The notes under the pieces: model-generated
The model's database searches: none
Told to the model about the DNA's origin: nothing
The model's input: the letters and a program-made list of their open reading frames with translations, nothing else
Made by a program: the position numbers and the translations under genes
Assembly: GCA_024641985.1 (NCBI GenBank)
Contig: JAHEBZ010000001.1
Coordinates: 297,490 to 361,489, forward strand
DNA length: 64,000 nt
Origin: Rhodoluna sp.
GTDB lineage: Bacteria > Actinomycetota > Actinomycetes > Actinomycetales > Microbacteriaceae
Direction of reading: 5' to 3'
In this document: one piece after another, positions 37,665 to 47,311 of the stretch
Numbering within the stretch: the first letter of the stretch is position 1
How the letters are laid out: each line of letters opens with the position of its first letter

Positions 37665-37767
37665 CACAGGTTTTGGGTTGTTATCAACAGTTTGAAGTGC
37701 CAGAGCGAAAATGTCGCACGGGTTACCTAGTCTGAAAGCAATCCAAAAAGAGTAGAAGAGGAACGCA

Positions 37768-38832
37768 ATGCCATCACCATCAGATCGCGAAAAAGCACTA
37801 GACACAGCTCTAGCGCAGATCGACCGCCAGTTTGGCAAAGGCTCGGTCATGCGTCTTGGCTCAGACGACCGCGCACCAGTTGAAGCAATTCCTACTGGCT
37901 CAATCGCACTCGATGTAGCTCTCGGCATCGGCGGTTTGCCTAAGGGTCGCATCGTAGAGGTCTACGGTCCCGAATCTTCTGGCAAGACCACTGTGGCGCT
38001 TCACGCAATCGCAAACGCACAGCGTGCGGGCGGCATAGCTGCTTTCATCGATGCCGAGCACGCCCTCGACCCAGAATATGCAAAGGCACTTGGCGTCGAC
38101 ATCGATGCATTGCTAGTTAGCCAACCCGACACCGGCGAACAAGCCCTCGAGATCGCCGACATGCTAATCCGCTCTGGCTCAATCGACATCATCGTCATCG
38201 ACTCAGTGGCAGCACTGGTTCCGCGCGCCGAAATCGAAGGTGAAATGGGCGATTCTCACGTTGGTCTGCAGGCGCGTCTAATGTCACAAGCGCTTCGCAA
38301 GCTAACCGGTGCGCTAAGCACCACCGGCACCACAATGATCTTCATCAACCAGCTTCGCGAAAAGATCGGTGTTTTCTTCGGAAGCCCAGAAACCACCGCC
38401 GGAGGTAAGGCTCTCAAGTTCTATGCCTCAGTAAGGCTCGACATCCGTCGAATCGAAACCTTGAAAGACGGCACCGACGCCGTCGGAAACCGCACTCGCG
38501 TCAAGGTGGTTAAAAATAAGATGGCTGCGCCATTCAAGCAAGCAGAATTTGACATCATCTACGGTGTCGGCATCTCACGCGAAGGCAGCCTGATCGACTT
38601 CGGAGTCGAAAAAGAAATCGTCAAAAAGTCTGGCGCCTGGTACACCTATGAAGGCGACCAGCTGGGTCAGGGCAAAGAAAATTCTCGCAACTTCCTAATC
38701 AACAACCCAGCCATCGCCAACGAAATTGAAACCAAGATTAAGGCAAAACTGGGCATTGGTGTTCCGCGTGCTGTAGCCGATCTTCCGGCAGAAGAAGCAG
38801 CCGTTTTAAAGCCGAAGGCTAACGCAAGTTAA
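37768..38832 (+). CDS. recA: Recombinase RecA
   Basis: Strand-exchange protein of homologous recombination and the co-protease that triggers LexA self-cleavage. 354 residues. Walker A GPESSGKT at 67-74, the EHALDPEYA block, DNA-binding loops ([34 protein letters not shown]) and a C-terminal domain with a short Ala/Lys tail. No intein. An SOS box lies about 125 nt upstream; recX follows with a 2-nt gap. Confidence 0.98.
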   Translation: MPSPSDREKALDTALAQIDRQFGKGSVMRLGSDDRAPVEAIPTGSIALDVALGIGGLPKGRIVEVYGPESSGKTTVALHAIANAQRAGGIAAFIDAEHALDPEYAKALGVDIDALLVSQPDTGEQALEIADMLIRSGSIDIIVIDSVAALVPRAEIEGEMGDSHVGLQARLMSQALRKLTGALSTTGTTMIFINQLREKIGVFFGSPETTAGGKALKFYASVRLDIRRIETLKDGTDAVGNRTRVKVVKNKMAAPFKQAEFDIIYGVGISREGSLIDFGVEKEIVKKSGAWYTYEGDQLGQGKENSRNFLINNPAIANEIETKIKAKLGIGVPRAVADLPAEEAAVLKPKANAS

Positions 38833-38834
38833 AG

Positions 38835-39428
38835 ATGGCATTTAAAAGACGGGGGAGGCCTGTCGATTCGAATTCGAGTTCAATCGATGAAGATTCGGCA
38901 GGCGGCCCCCGTTCAAGCACTCGCGAGCGAAAGCCGCTAACCCCCGAAAAAGCCGAGCAACGAGCCAGAAACGTGCTGCTTCACCAGTTGGCCAGGGGTG
39001 CAAAATCTAAGCACCAACTGCGCAAAATTCTCGAACAACGCGAGATTCCATCAGAAATCGCCGAATTGGTTCTAGAGCGGTTCGATGATGTTGGTCTCAT
39101 CGACGACCAGGCCTTCGCCGAAACGATAGTGAATAGTCGCTTAAATTTCAAGGGATTAGCCAAGAGCTCGATCAAACGAGAACTTGTTGAGAAAGGCGTC
39201 GATGCGTTCATCATCGAATCCGCAACAAACGACATAACTGCAGACACTGAGTTAGATCTTGCTAAAAACCTTGCCATCAAACGCTATCGGCAGGTTGCAC
39301 ACCTCGAGAGGGTTGCCCGCGATCGAAGGCTTGCGGGCTATCTTGGCCGCAAGGGCTATTCAAGCAACATTGTCTTTGCTGCAATTCGCCATGCGCAGAA
39401 TGCCTACGACCAAAGCCTCGACAGCTAA
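38835..39428 (+). CDS. recX: Regulatory protein RecX
   Basis: Modulates RecA filaments. 197 residues: a basic, low-complexity lead (1-35), then the three-helix RecX repeats, visible as RNVLLHQLARGAKSKHQLRK, IDDQAFAETIVNSRL and a C-terminal GRKGYSSNIVFAAIRH. It is placed immediately after recA, so it is induced with it in the SOS response. Confidence 0.92.
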   Translation: MAFKRRGRPVDSNSSSIDEDSAGGPRSSTRERKPLTPEKAEQRARNVLLHQLARGAKSKHQLRKILEQREIPSEIAELVLERFDDVGLIDDQAFAETIVNSRLNFKGLAKSSIKRELVEKGVDAFIIESATNDITADTELDLAKNLAIKRYRQVAHLERVARDRRLAGYLGRKGYSSNIVFAAIRHAQNAYDQSLDS

Positions 39429-39440
39429 AATGGTCATCTA

Positions 39441-40922
39441 ATGACATCAACCACAAGCCAACTAAGCTACGAGGTTCGAACCTACGGCTGCCAAATGAAC
39501 GTTCACGATTCAGAGCGCCTAACTGGCCTGCTCGAAACCGCTGGTTACACAGCCGTAGAGTCTGGCACCGCCGACATCGTTGTATTCAACACCTGCGCGG
39601 TCAGAGAAAACGCCGACAACAAACTTTACGGAAACCTCGGTCAGCTCTACACGCAGAAATTAGAGAACCCAAATCTTCAAATAGCCGTTGGCGGCTGTTT
39701 GGCTCAAAAAGACCGCGACACCATCATCAAGCGGGCTCCCTGGGTAGATGTTGTTTTTGGCACGCACAACATCGGTTCGCTGCCAGCTCTTCTAGAGCGT
39801 GCTCGTCACAACCAAGAGGCGCAGGTCGAGATTCTTGACAGTCTCGAAACCTTCCCGAGTGATCTTCCAACCAAACGTGATTCAACCTATGCGGCTTGGG
39901 TTTCAATTTCTGTTGGCTGCAACAACACCTGCACCTTCTGCATTGTGCCAAGCCTCAGAGGCAAAGAAAAAGATCGTCGCCCCGGCGAAATTCTCGCCGA
40001 GATAAAGGCATTGGTCGCCGAGGGCGTAGTCGAAATCACTCTTCTTGGCCAGAACGTTAACACCTACGGCGTAGAGTTCGGCGACAAGGGGGCTTTTGCA
40101 AAGCTTTTGCGCGCCTGCGGTGAAATCGAAGGTCTCGAGCGAGTCAGGTTTACCAGCCCTCACCCCGCCGCGTTCACCGACGATGTCATCGAGGCCATGG
40201 CTCAAACCCCAAATGTCATGCCGCAATTGCATATGCCCATGCAGTCGGGCAGCGACCGCATCTTGAAGGCAATGAAGCGCTCTTATCGCAGCGAAAAATA
40301 CTTGGGCATTCTCGATCGCGTTCGCGCTGCCATGCCTCACGCTGCAATCACCACCGACATCATCGTTGGTTTCCCCGGCGAAACCGAAGAAGATTTTCAA
40401 GAAACCATGCGAGTGGTCGAGCAAGCGCGCTTCACTGTCGCCTATACCTTTCAATATTCGAAACGCCCTGGCACCCCAGCTGCAGATTTACCCGACCAAA
40501 TTCCAAAAGAGGTCGTTCAGCAGCGCTACGAACGCCTACTCGAACTGGTTAATGCTTCTGCACTGGCCGAAAACCAGGCTCAAATCGGCCGTGAGGTTGA
40601 GGTGCTTGTAATCAACGAAGGTCGAAAAGATGACGCCACCAATCGAATGAGCGGACGCGCGCAAGACTTCCGTTTGGTTCACTTCGAGATTCCAGCCGGG
40701 GCACAGCGCCCTAGGCCAGGAGACATCGTTTCGGTTCGCGTTACACAGGCTGCCCCTTACCACCTGCTTGCCGACGACACGTCATTCTTTTCGTTGCGTC
40801 GCACTCGCGCCGGCGACGCCTGGGATCTGGCTGAAGCGGCCTCTTGTGCCGTGCCCACTAGCGGAGAGTCAAAGCCTCAAGTTTCGCTAGGCCTGCCTAC
40901 ATTGCGCAAGCCCGGCCACTAA
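39441..40922 (+). CDS. miaB: tRNA-2-methylthio-N6-dimethylallyladenosine synthase MiaB
   Basis: Radical-SAM methylthiotransferase that adds the 2-methylthio group to i6A37 made by MiaA. 493 residues. N-terminal UPF0004 cysteines in [19 protein letters not shown] and VGGCLAQKD; radical-SAM CxxxCxxC in [15 protein letters not shown]-terminal TRAM domain (about 375-445). The C-terminal extension after the TRAM domain is of low conservation. The miaA ATG overlaps its stop (TAATG), so both enzymes for the same base are coupled. Confidence 0.95.
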   Translation: MTSTTSQLSYEVRTYGCQMNVHDSERLTGLLETAGYTAVESGTADIVVFNTCAVRENADNKLYGNLGQLYTQKLENPNLQIAVGGCLAQKDRDTIIKRAPWVDVVFGTHNIGSLPALLERARHNQEAQVEILDSLETFPSDLPTKRDSTYAAWVSISVGCNNTCTFCIVPSLRGKEKDRRPGEILAEIKALVAEGVVEITLLGQNVNTYGVEFGDKGAFAKLLRACGEIEGLERVRFTSPHPAAFTDDVIEAMAQTPNVMPQLHMPMQSGSDRILKAMKRSYRSEKYLGILDRVRAAMPHAAITTDIIVGFPGETEEDFQETMRVVEQARFTVAYTFQYSKRPGTPAADLPDQIPKEVVQQRYERLLELVNASALAENQAQIGREVEVLVINEGRKDDATNRMSGRAQDFRLVHFEIPAGAQRPRPGDIVSVRVTQAAPYHLLADDTSFFSLRRTRAGDAWDLAEAASCAVPTSGESKPQVSLGLPTLRKPGH

Positions 40923-41866
40923 TGTCTGTGGCTAAGGCCAATCAGCTAATCGCCATTGTCGGCCCTACCGGCGCTGGCAAGTCTAATTTGGCCATCGACA
41001 TCGCGCTCAACATTAACCAGCGTGGAGGCAAGGCCGAAATCATCAATGCTGATTCGATGCAGTTTTATCGAGGCATGAACATAGGCACTGCCAAGTTGAG
41101 TCACAGTGAACAACGCGGCATTAGGCATCACCTGTTCGATTGGCTCGATATCACCGACGAATCGACCGCTGCCGAATATCAGGCTGTGGCCCGCGAACTA
41201 ATCGTTTCTCTCCAGCAGCGGCAGATCACGCCCATTCTGGTTGGCGGATCTATGCTCTACGTTGCCGCTGTGCTAAATCTCTTCGAATTCCCGGCCCGCG
41301 ATGAGGCTCTGCGTGCCCAATTGGAGCAAGATTTACTCGAACATGGCCCACACGAAATGCACCGACGGTTGAAGGCCCTCGACCCGATTGCTGCCTCACG
41401 CATAATCGCGCAAAATGGTCGCCGCACAGTTAGAGCCATCGAAATCGTTACTCTCACTGGGCAACCGTTTGCGGCTGCTTTGCCCGAAGTGCCAGAGGAT
41501 TGGCAACCCGTGCTCGAAATAGGGGTGAATGGCCCACGAGAAGACCTGCTCAAGAGGCTTGAGGCCCGAGTTCAGCAAATGTGGCATATGGGCTTGGTTG
41601 CTGAAGTGAAGTCGCTAGAGCCCTACGGAATTCGAGACGGCAAGACCTCGAGAAGTGCAATCGGCTATGCCCAGGCAATCGCGCAACTTGATGGCCTAAT
41701 GACCGAAGCCGAGGCAATCGCCGATACGGTGCGGTTGACCCAAAAATATGCCAGGCGTCAAATGTCGTGGTTCAATCGCGACAAGCGCATCCACTGGCTC
41801 GATTATCAAGATGTCAACACCACTAACAAGGCGCTCAGCCTCGTGCACGAGTGGCTTGGCGTTTAG
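40922..41866 (+). CDS. miaA: tRNA dimethylallyltransferase MiaA
   Basis: Transfers the dimethylallyl group to A37 of tRNAs reading UNN codons. 314 residues. P-loop GPTGAGKS at 14-21, NADSMQFYRGMNIGTAK (substrate site) and the C-terminal SAIGYAQAI and ARRQMSWFNRD motifs are intact. Overlaps miaB. Its dimethylallyl diphosphate substrate comes from the MEP pathway, to which dxr and ispG in this window belong. Its stop codon TAG forms the start of the dapF -10 box. Confidence 0.95.
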   Translation: MSVAKANQLIAIVGPTGAGKSNLAIDIALNINQRGGKAEIINADSMQFYRGMNIGTAKLSHSEQRGIRHHLFDWLDITDESTAAEYQAVARELIVSLQQRQITPILVGGSMLYVAAVLNLFEFPARDEALRAQLEQDLLEHGPHEMHRRLKALDPIAASRIIAQNGRRTVRAIEIVTLTGQPFAAALPEVPEDWQPVLEIGVNGPREDLLKRLEARVQQMWHMGLVAEVKSLEPYGIRDGKTSRSAIGYAQAIAQLDGLMTEAEAIADTVRLTQKYARRQMSWFNRDKRIHWLDYQDVNTTNKALSLVHEWLGV

Positions 41867-41869
41867 GCT
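41864..41869 (+). promoter_or_regulatory. -10 box of dapF, overlapping the miaA stop codon
   Basis: TAGGCT, six bases, then the ATG of dapF at 41876. Its first three bases are the miaA stop codon. Confidence 0.55.
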
Positions 41870-41875
41870 TAGATC

Positions 41876-42763
41876 ATGCAAAACGCTTTCGCTTTCACTA
41901 AGGGTCACGGCACCGGCAACGATTTCGTTCTATACCTAGACCCGAATGGCGAACGCCCACTGACTGCAGCGCAAATTGCAAAACTGTGCGACCGTCACTT
42001 CGGTGTGGGGGCAGATGGCGTAATCAGAGTCATCAAATCGCAAAACCTGCCAGAGGGGTCGGCAATTCTTGAAGAAGAGCCTTCAGCTGTTTGGTTCATG
42101 GATTACTACAACGCCGACGGCAGCATCGCCGAGATGTGCGGAAATGGCACAAGAGTTTTTGCGCGTTACCTCACCGAAAAGGGTTTGGTTTCTCTGACCG
42201 AAGGCGAAACCTTGTCTATAGGCACGCGAGCTGGAGTAAAAGACCTCCAACGCAACCTAGCCGGCTTTGCCGTAGACATGGGTCGCTGGAAGCTTGAGCC
42301 AGATGAAGTGTTGGTGAAAGCGGCAAATCTCGATGTGGCCCGACCTGGGCAGGGTATAAACGTCGGAAATCCACACGTTGTAGTGGCTTTGGCGCATTTG
42401 CAAGAGTTGGCCGAACTAAATCTGACATCGATGCCAGAGATTCAACCACTTCCCGCAAACGGTGCAAACGTCGAGTTTGTTGTGCCGGCAGATCCGATGG
42501 TCAAAGACGGCATCGGTTTCATATCAATGCGTGTCTTTGAGCGTGGCAGCGGTGAAACTTTGTCTTGTGGCACCGGCATAGTGGCAGCTGCGCTGGCAAC
42601 CCGGCACTGGGCTGGCGCTGGAGCCCCTAGTCAGTGGTCGGTCAAAGTTCCAGGTGGCACTCTCGGGGTGCGCATGTTTGCCACCGAAGACGGCGAGCAT
42701 GTTGGCCTAAGCGGCGCAGCCGAACTCGTCTACGATGGCTCGCTCGACCTTGCTGCGCTTTAG
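41876..42763 (+). CDS. dapF: Diaminopimelate epimerase
   Basis: Interconverts LL- and meso-diaminopimelate, the last step before lysine and a peptidoglycan precursor. 295 residues. Both catalytic cysteines are visible, in EMCGNGTR and in LSCGTG, with the N-terminal [11 protein letters not shown] motif. Third dap gene in the window. Leaderless-type promoter. Its stop overlaps the convergent methyltransferase stop by four bases. Confidence 0.95.
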   Translation: MQNAFAFTKGHGTGNDFVLYLDPNGERPLTAAQIAKLCDRHFGVGADGVIRVIKSQNLPEGSAILEEEPSAVWFMDYYNADGSIAEMCGNGTRVFARYLTEKGLVSLTEGETLSIGTRAGVKDLQRNLAGFAVDMGRWKLEPDEVLVKAANLDVARPGQGINVGNPHVVVALAHLQELAELNLTSMPEIQPLPANGANVEFVVPADPMVKDGIGFISMRVFERGSGETLSCGTGIVAAALATRHWAGAGAPSQWSVKVPGGTLGVRMFATEDGEHVGLSGAAELVYDGSLDLAAL

Positions 42764-43371
42764 GCTCGGTTCTTTACCCGAAGAATTCGGAACGATTTAG
42801 CCGAATCTACGCGAATTGTTGAATAGTTCTCTGGTAATTCGGTCTCTAGCCAGCGATGCAGCGAGTCGGCACCGAGATTCTTCTGAACCACTAGGTAAGC
42901 CTCTGCATCCGATATCAGCCTCGGCAGCCAGTGCAGCATCAGCCCGTGCAAAATTTCCTTGCCAACTCTGATGGGAGGGTTAGACCAAATCCCCGAAAAG
43001 GTTAGGTCTTCGGGCACATCGTCGGGCTTGCAAACGCGAATGTTGGTAAGCCCCAATCGTGAAGCATTCACTCTGGTGAGTTCGAGCGAACGTTCGTTTA
43101 CGTCTACCGCCCATACAATCGCGTTTGGCGAACGCTTTGCCAACGATAGGGCAATCGGACCCCACCCGCAGCCGATGTCAAGAAGGTTTCCGCTAGGGGG
43201 TACCTGATTCAAGTGATTAAGTAAAACCGCGGTTCCTTGATCGATGTGGTCCGGGCTGAAAATACCGCCAGCGGTTTGCACCGAAACGCTTTCGCCATCG
43301 ATCGTCACTTGAATTTCTTTTAGCTTGTAGTCGCTGCCTGGGGTCTCCGAAAAATAGTGTTCCGAGGACAT
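42760..43371 (-). CDS. Class I SAM-dependent methyltransferase (RsmC/RlmG type)
   Basis: 203 residues from the ATG at 43371; the frame extends further upstream into hflX but without similarity. SAM-binding motif [13 protein letters not shown], then [10 protein letters not shown], and the catalytic NPPIRVGKE motif (NPPxR) that marks rRNA guanine-N2 methyltransferases of the RsmC/RlmG group. Opening [15 protein letters not shown] and [15 protein letters not shown] are typical. The exact rRNA target is unknown. Divergent from hflX with 42 nt between, sharing a symmetric promoter. Confidence 0.88.
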   Translation of the reverse strand: MSSEHYFSETPGSDYKLKEIQVTIDGESVSVQTAGGIFSPDHIDQGTAVLLNHLNQVPPSGNLLDIGCGWGPIALSLAKRSPNAIVWAVDVNERSLELTRVNASRLGLTNIRVCKPDDVPEDLTFSGIWSNPPIRVGKEILHGLMLHWLPRLISDAEAYLVVQKNLGADSLHRWLETELPENYSTIRVDSAKSFRILRVKNRA

Positions 43372-43377
43372 AGACGA

Positions 43378-43407
43378 AACACTATTACAGAAGAGCAAAC
43401 TAGTGTT
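43378..43407. promoter_or_regulatory. Symmetric bidirectional promoter of the methyltransferase gene and hflX
   Basis: AACACTA at 43378-43384 and its inverse TAGTGTT at 43401-43407 are 16 bases apart. Each arm holds one -10 box (TAGTGT) and, at 17-nt spacing, the -35 region (AACACT) of the opposite promoter. Both -10 boxes lie 7 nt before the respective start codon (ATG at 43371 minus, GTG at 43414 plus). Confidence 0.6.
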
Positions 43408-43413
43408 AGTTCT

Positions 43414-44928
43414 GTGAAAGACCAACCGATTGAACCCGATGAGCAGCCGACCTACACGCATGGCAGTTCGAGGGGAGATGAGGTAATCGAGCGCATCCTC
43501 AGGCGCGGTGAACGAGCATCGGCTTTGGGCGCCCAAGAGACGCACGGGCACAGTTCTTATGACGGCGATCAGTTCGATCTTGCCGACCGAACGGCGCTGA
43601 GGCGAGTTGCTGGGCTTTCAACCGAACTTCAAGACATCACCGATGTCGAATATCGTCAACTTCGGCTCGAGCAGGTCATTCTGATTGGGCTTTGGGGTGA
43701 AAATTCACTCATCGATGCAGAGAATTCGCTTCGAGAATTGGCCGCACTGGCCGAAACCGCGGGCGCCACAGTTCTAGATGGTTTGCTGCAGCGCAGGGCC
43801 CACCCAGACCCCGCAACTTATTTAGGAAAAGGTAAGGCCGAAGAACTGAAGGCCTTGGTTGCGGCTTCAGGTGCCGACACCGTAATCGCCGATACCGAGC
43901 TAGCGCCAAGCCAACGTCGAGCCCTAGAAGACGTGGTTAATGCAAAGGTGATTGATCGCACAGCCGTTATCCTCGATATTTTTGCTCAGCATGCCAAGAG
44001 TCGTGAAGGTAAGGCTCAGGTTGAACTGGCGCAACTCGAATACCTGCTCCCTCGCCTGAGAGGTTGGGGTGAGTCGATGTCTCGGCAGGCTGGTGGCCAG
44101 GCTGCCGGCGGTGTGGGCATGGGCTCGCGTGGTCCGGGTGAAACCAAAATTGAACTCGATCGCCGTCGCATCAACACCCGCATGGCAAAACTGCGCAAAC
44201 AAATTGAGGCTATGGCTCCATCGCGCGAAACCAAGCGGTCGAATCGCAAAAAAAATGCAGTGCCAGCCGTGGCAATTGCGGGTTACACCAATGCCGGCAA
44301 GTCATCGGTTCTAAATCGAATGACGCAGGCCGGGGTGTTGGTTCAAAATGCGCTGTTTGCAACCCTAGACCCAACTGTTCGCAAGGCCAAAACCCCTGAT
44401 GGTCGCGACTACACGCTTGCCGACACGGTGGGCTTTGTTCGCAATCTTCCCCATCAATTAGTTGAGGCTTTCAGATCGACCCTCGAAGAGATTGCCGACA
44501 GTGATTTGGTAGTGCACATCGTCGATGCGTCACATCCTGACCCTGCCAGTCAAATTGCAACCGTTCGCAACGTTATCGGCGAGGTTGGCGCGCGAGACAT
44601 CCAAGAATTGATTGTCTTCAACAAGATCGATTTGGTAGACGACACTCAGCGAATGGCCCTAAGGGGGCTCGAGCCATTTTCAATTTCGGTTTCGGCGCGC
44701 ACGGGTGAGGGCATGGATGACCTCGTTGCCCGCATCGCTCAACTTTTGCCCGAGCCAAATGTGATGGTTGCGGTGCTGATTCCTTATAACCGAGGTGATC
44801 TGGTCTCACGCTTGCACCTCAATAGCCGCATTTTGGTTCTCGACTATCGCGATGAAGGAACTTTTGTGCGTGCAATGGTCAAACCTGAACTTGCTGCCGA
44901 GTTGGCGAAGTTTTCGATTATTGTTTAG
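43414..44928 (+). CDS. hflX: GTPase HflX
   Basis: Ribosome-associated GTPase that rescues or splits stalled 50S/70S particles under stress. 504 residues from the GTG at 43414, chosen because it lies 7 nt after a TAGTGT -10 box; an upstream GTG at 43357 would overlap the divergent gene. An N-terminal extension precedes the HflX domain (AHPDPATYLGKGK), then the glycine-rich linker (SRGPGETKIELDRRRI) and G domain (AGYTNAGKSS, DTVGFVRNLP, NKIDLVD). The miaB-miaA-dapF-hflX-lexA order is normal for actinobacteria. Confidence 0.93.
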   Translation: MKDQPIEPDEQPTYTHGSSRGDEVIERILRRGERASALGAQETHGHSSYDGDQFDLADRTALRRVAGLSTELQDITDVEYRQLRLEQVILIGLWGENSLIDAENSLRELAALAETAGATVLDGLLQRRAHPDPATYLGKGKAEELKALVAASGADTVIADTELAPSQRRALEDVVNAKVIDRTAVILDIFAQHAKSREGKAQVELAQLEYLLPRLRGWGESMSRQAGGQAAGGVGMGSRGPGETKIELDRRRINTRMAKLRKQIEAMAPSRETKRSNRKKNAVPAVAIAGYTNAGKSSVLNRMTQAGVLVQNALFATLDPTVRKAKTPDGRDYTLADTVGFVRNLPHQLVEAFRSTLEEIADSDLVVHIVDASHPDPASQIATVRNVIGEVGARDIQELIVFNKIDLVDDTQRMALRGLEPFSISVSARTGEGMDDLVARIAQLLPEPNVMVAVLIPYNRGDLVSRLHLNSRILVLDYRDEGTFVRAMVKPELAAELAKFSIIV

Positions 44929-44936
44929 CCACTTCT

Positions 44937-45611
44937 TTAGCTAACCGCTCGCATTACAGCAACGACTTTGCCCTGCACCTCTGCAAGGTCACCGGGAATC
45001 GGCGCGAATGCTGAGTTGCGCGGCAACAGCCAGGTATGGCCATCTTGGCGTTTAAAGGTTTTCACTGTTGCCTCGCCGTCAATCATTGCGGCAACGATGT
45101 CGCCGTTCTCGGCGGTCTTTTGTTGGCGAACTACCACCCAGTCGCCATCGCAGATAGCCGCATCAATCATCGAGTCGCCATTTACTTTGAGCAAAAATAG
45201 GTCACCTTTGCCAACAAGTTGGCGGGGTAGCGGAAACACTTCCTCTATGTTTTGGTCGGCAGTAATAGGGGTTCCCGCGGCAATTTGCCCAACCATCGGC
45301 ACCATTGCAGCATCGCCAATTGGCGTTGGGTTCTCGCTGACCAAGCCGCCTTGATCTTCCCAGCCTGGCAATTCGATTAGCACATCGATGGTTCGAGGTC
45401 GCTTCGGGTCGCGGCCGATGTAGCCCGCCAGTTCAAGCTGATTCAGTTGATGGCTCACGCTGGCAGTTGACGCTAAACCAACCTCTTCGCCAATTTCACG
45501 CATGCTCGGCACATATCCTCGATCGGCCTTAGAGCGTTGAATCGCCTGCAGAATTCTCTCCTGCATGGGGCTAAGACTCGAAGCTCTGCGGGTCTGACGT
45601 TTTTCTTCCAT
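44937..45611 (-). CDS. lexA: LexA repressor
   Basis: SOS repressor, inactivated by RecA-stimulated self-cleavage. 224 residues from the ATG at 45611, which has a GAAAGG ribosome binding site. Winged-helix DNA-binding domain at about 12-75 ([20 protein letters not shown]), cleavage site A112-G113, catalytic S147 (NGDSMID) and K184 (TVKTFK). Convergent with hflX (8-nt gap) and divergent from the LysM gene. A LexA box lies on its own promoter, so it is autoregulated. Confidence 0.97.
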   Translation of the reverse strand: MEEKRQTRRASSLSPMQERILQAIQRSKADRGYVPSMREIGEEVGLASTASVSHQLNQLELAGYIGRDPKRPRTIDVLIELPGWEDQGGLVSENPTPIGDAAMVPMVGQIAAGTPITADQNIEEVFPLPRQLVGKGDLFLLKVNGDSMIDAAICDGDWVVVRQQKTAENGDIVAAMIDGEATVKTFKRQDGHTWLLPRNSAFAPIPGDLAEVQGKVVAVMRAVS

Positions 45612-45662
45612 TCCGCGGCCTTTCTCAAATTGTCGGTGGCGCTCGATTAAATAGAGCAACTA

Positions 45663-45696
45663 TCGAAACTGTATTCGGTAAAAATCCAGAAATCAA
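45663..45696 (-). promoter_or_regulatory. lexA promoter with LexA box
   Basis: Minus strand: TTGATT (45691-45696), a 17-nt spacer, TACAGT (45668-45673). The 16-bp sequence TCGAAACTGTATTCGG at 45663-45678 (plus strand) is a LexA box with 9 of 12 conserved positions matching, sitting over the -10. This explains lexA autorepression. Confidence 0.6.
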
Positions 45697-45726
45697 ACAT
45701 ATTTTCGAATAATCTCAAAAATTTAC

Positions 45727-45782
45727 TTGACAAAATGTCGTAGAGCGTTTGTATTCTTAATTTTATACGAACAACTGTTCGA
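45727..45782 (+). promoter_or_regulatory. SOS promoter of the LysM gene with LexA box
   Basis: Perfect -35 TTGACA (45727-45732), -10 TATTCT (45752-45757, 19-nt spacer), then ACGAACAACTGTTCGA at 45767-45782, which matches the LexA box except for the first base. The box lies just past the expected start point, where LexA would block initiation. Confidence 0.75.
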
Positions 45783-45829
45783 AATAGAGATTCGAAGTTT
45801 CCACCGATTCAGCACAGAAAGGCATCAAG

Positions 45830-46123
45830 ATGTCAAACGCCATCACCGTCGAGGCACGCAAGTTCATTCGTCAGGCAATCGTTGTTGCAGTTGTCACGGC
45901 TTCAGCCATCGGGTTCGTTTCCGGCCAGGCAGCTACCGCAACCAGCCAGGCCGGCAAGGTCTCTTTCGAATACGTTACGGTTCAAAGCGGCCAAAGTCTC
46001 TGGTCGCTTGCCTCTGAGCTTGCTCCAAATCAAGATCCTCGCGACTGGATCGCCAATGTGGTGTCACTAAACGCGCTTACCTCTGCCGAGGTGCAGGCTG
46101 GCCAACAGATCGCCCTTCCATAA
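45830..46123 (+). CDS. SOS-induced LysM membrane protein (YneA/DivS/Rv2719c-like division inhibitor)
   Basis: 97 residues: one N-terminal membrane helix (about 14-36) and a single LysM domain (about 47-96, YVTVQSGQSLWSLASELAP to the terminal LP). Divergent from lexA with its own LexA box, the arrangement of the SOS cell-division inhibitors YneA (Bacillus), DivS (Corynebacterium) and Rv2719c (Mycobacterium). The protein should sit in the membrane with the LysM outside, touching peptidoglycan and delaying septation while DNA is repaired. The role is inferred from position, regulation and architecture. It lies 16 nt before hisC. Confidence 0.86.
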   Translation: MSNAITVEARKFIRQAIVVAVVTASAIGFVSGQAATATSQAGKVSFEYVTVQSGQSLWSLASELAPNQDPRDWIANVVSLNALTSAEVQAGQQIALP

Positions 46124-46127
46124 CCGA

Positions 46128-46133
46128 TATAGT
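46128..46133 (+). promoter_or_regulatory. -10 box of hisC (leaderless type)
   Basis: TATAGT, six bases, then the GTG of hisC at 46140. The GAGG present is only one base from the GTG, too close to serve as a ribosome binding site, which supports a leaderless start. Confidence 0.6.
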
Positions 46134-46139
46134 TGAGGT

Positions 46140-47249
46140 GTGGCTAATCTTCAAGACTTACCCCTCCGCGATGACCTAAAAGGCAAAGAGCCCTATGGTG
46201 CGCCTCAACTTTCAGTGCCTGTTTCTTTGAACGTCAACGAGAACACCCACCGAATCCCAGAAGAGGTTGCCATTGACGTCATTGGTCGCCTGGCGGCAGC
46301 TGTCCTCGATATCAACCGTTACCCAGATCGCGAATTTCTTGCCTTGCGTCAGGCTCTGGCCGATTACCTAAACGCCGAGGTGCACACGGGTTCGCCGTTA
46401 ACCACCAACAATCTTTGGGCGGCAAATGGCTCCAACGAGGTCCTTCAACATATTTTCCAAGCTTTCGGTGGCCCCGGCCGTTCGGCCATGGGCTTCGATC
46501 CCACCTATTCCATGTATCCCCTTTTGGCCAAGGGCATGGGCACCGATTACATCTCTGCGCCGCGCGGCGAACGCTACGAGCTAACGCCCGATTTAATTCG
46601 CCAACAAGTTCTTAAGCACAAGCCCAACATTGTTTTGCTTTGTTCGCCAAATAACCCAACCGGCACACCGCTCAGTTTGGCTTGCATCGAGGCGGCCTAC
46701 CAGGCTGTCACCGAGGCAACGGGGGGAGTCGTGGTTGTCGATGAGGCTTATGCAGAATTTGGCTCTGAAACATCGGTAAGTGCCCTTGCTCTTCTTGAGA
46801 ATCGTGAGCGCCTCATGGTTAGTCGAACCATGAGCAAAGCGTTTGCATTCGCCGGTGCTCGGGTTGGTTATTTAGCTGCCGATGCTGCAGTAGTCGATGC
46901 ACTCCGCTTAGTTCGTCTTCCATACCACCTGAGTGCTTTTACTCAGGCTGCGGCGGAGGCAGCGCTGGCTCACAGCAAGTTGATGCTCTCAACCGTTGCC
47001 GACATCAGCCTGCAACGCGATCGCATCGTAGACTCGCTGCGCGACATGGGCCTAGACCCATTCCGCTCCGATGCCAACTTTGTCCTGTTCGGCGGTTTGG
47101 CTGATTCCGAGCAAGTGTTTGAGGCTCTGCTCGAACGGGGAGTGTTGATTCGCAACGTTGGAATTCCAGGAACCCTGCGAGTTACCGCAGGCACAGAATC
47201 TGAGACAACCGCCCTCTTACACGCACTTCGCGAGGTCTTGGGTCGCTGA
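46140..47249 (+). CDS. hisC: Histidinol-phosphate aminotransferase
   Basis: PLP enzyme that turns imidazole acetol phosphate plus glutamate into histidinol phosphate. 369 residues, start GTG. Visible: [17 protein letters not shown] lead, [10 protein letters not shown], the VVDEAYAEF aspartate and the PLP lysine in [12 protein letters not shown]. First of hisC-hisB-hisH-hisA. hisD, which often precedes hisC in actinobacteria, is not here; its place is taken by the SOS LysM gene. The promoter is of the leaderless type, so his expression need not be tied to SOS. Confidence 0.95.
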   Translation: MANLQDLPLRDDLKGKEPYGAPQLSVPVSLNVNENTHRIPEEVAIDVIGRLAAAVLDINRYPDREFLALRQALADYLNAEVHTGSPLTTNNLWAANGSNEVLQHIFQAFGGPGRSAMGFDPTYSMYPLLAKGMGTDYISAPRGERYELTPDLIRQQVLKHKPNIVLLCSPNNPTGTPLSLACIEAAYQAVTEATGGVVVVDEAYAEFGSETSVSALALLENRERLMVSRTMSKAFAFAGARVGYLAADAAVVDALRLVRLPYHLSAFTQAAAEAALAHSKLMLSTVADISLQRDRIVDSLRDMGLDPFRSDANFVLFGGLADSEQVFEALLERGVLIRNVGIPGTLRVTAGTESETTALLHALREVLGR

Positions 47250-47311
47250 TATCTGGCCGGTTGGCTAGACTTGAAGTATCCCAATGTCGCTTTTTGGCGA
47301 AAGGCAATTTC

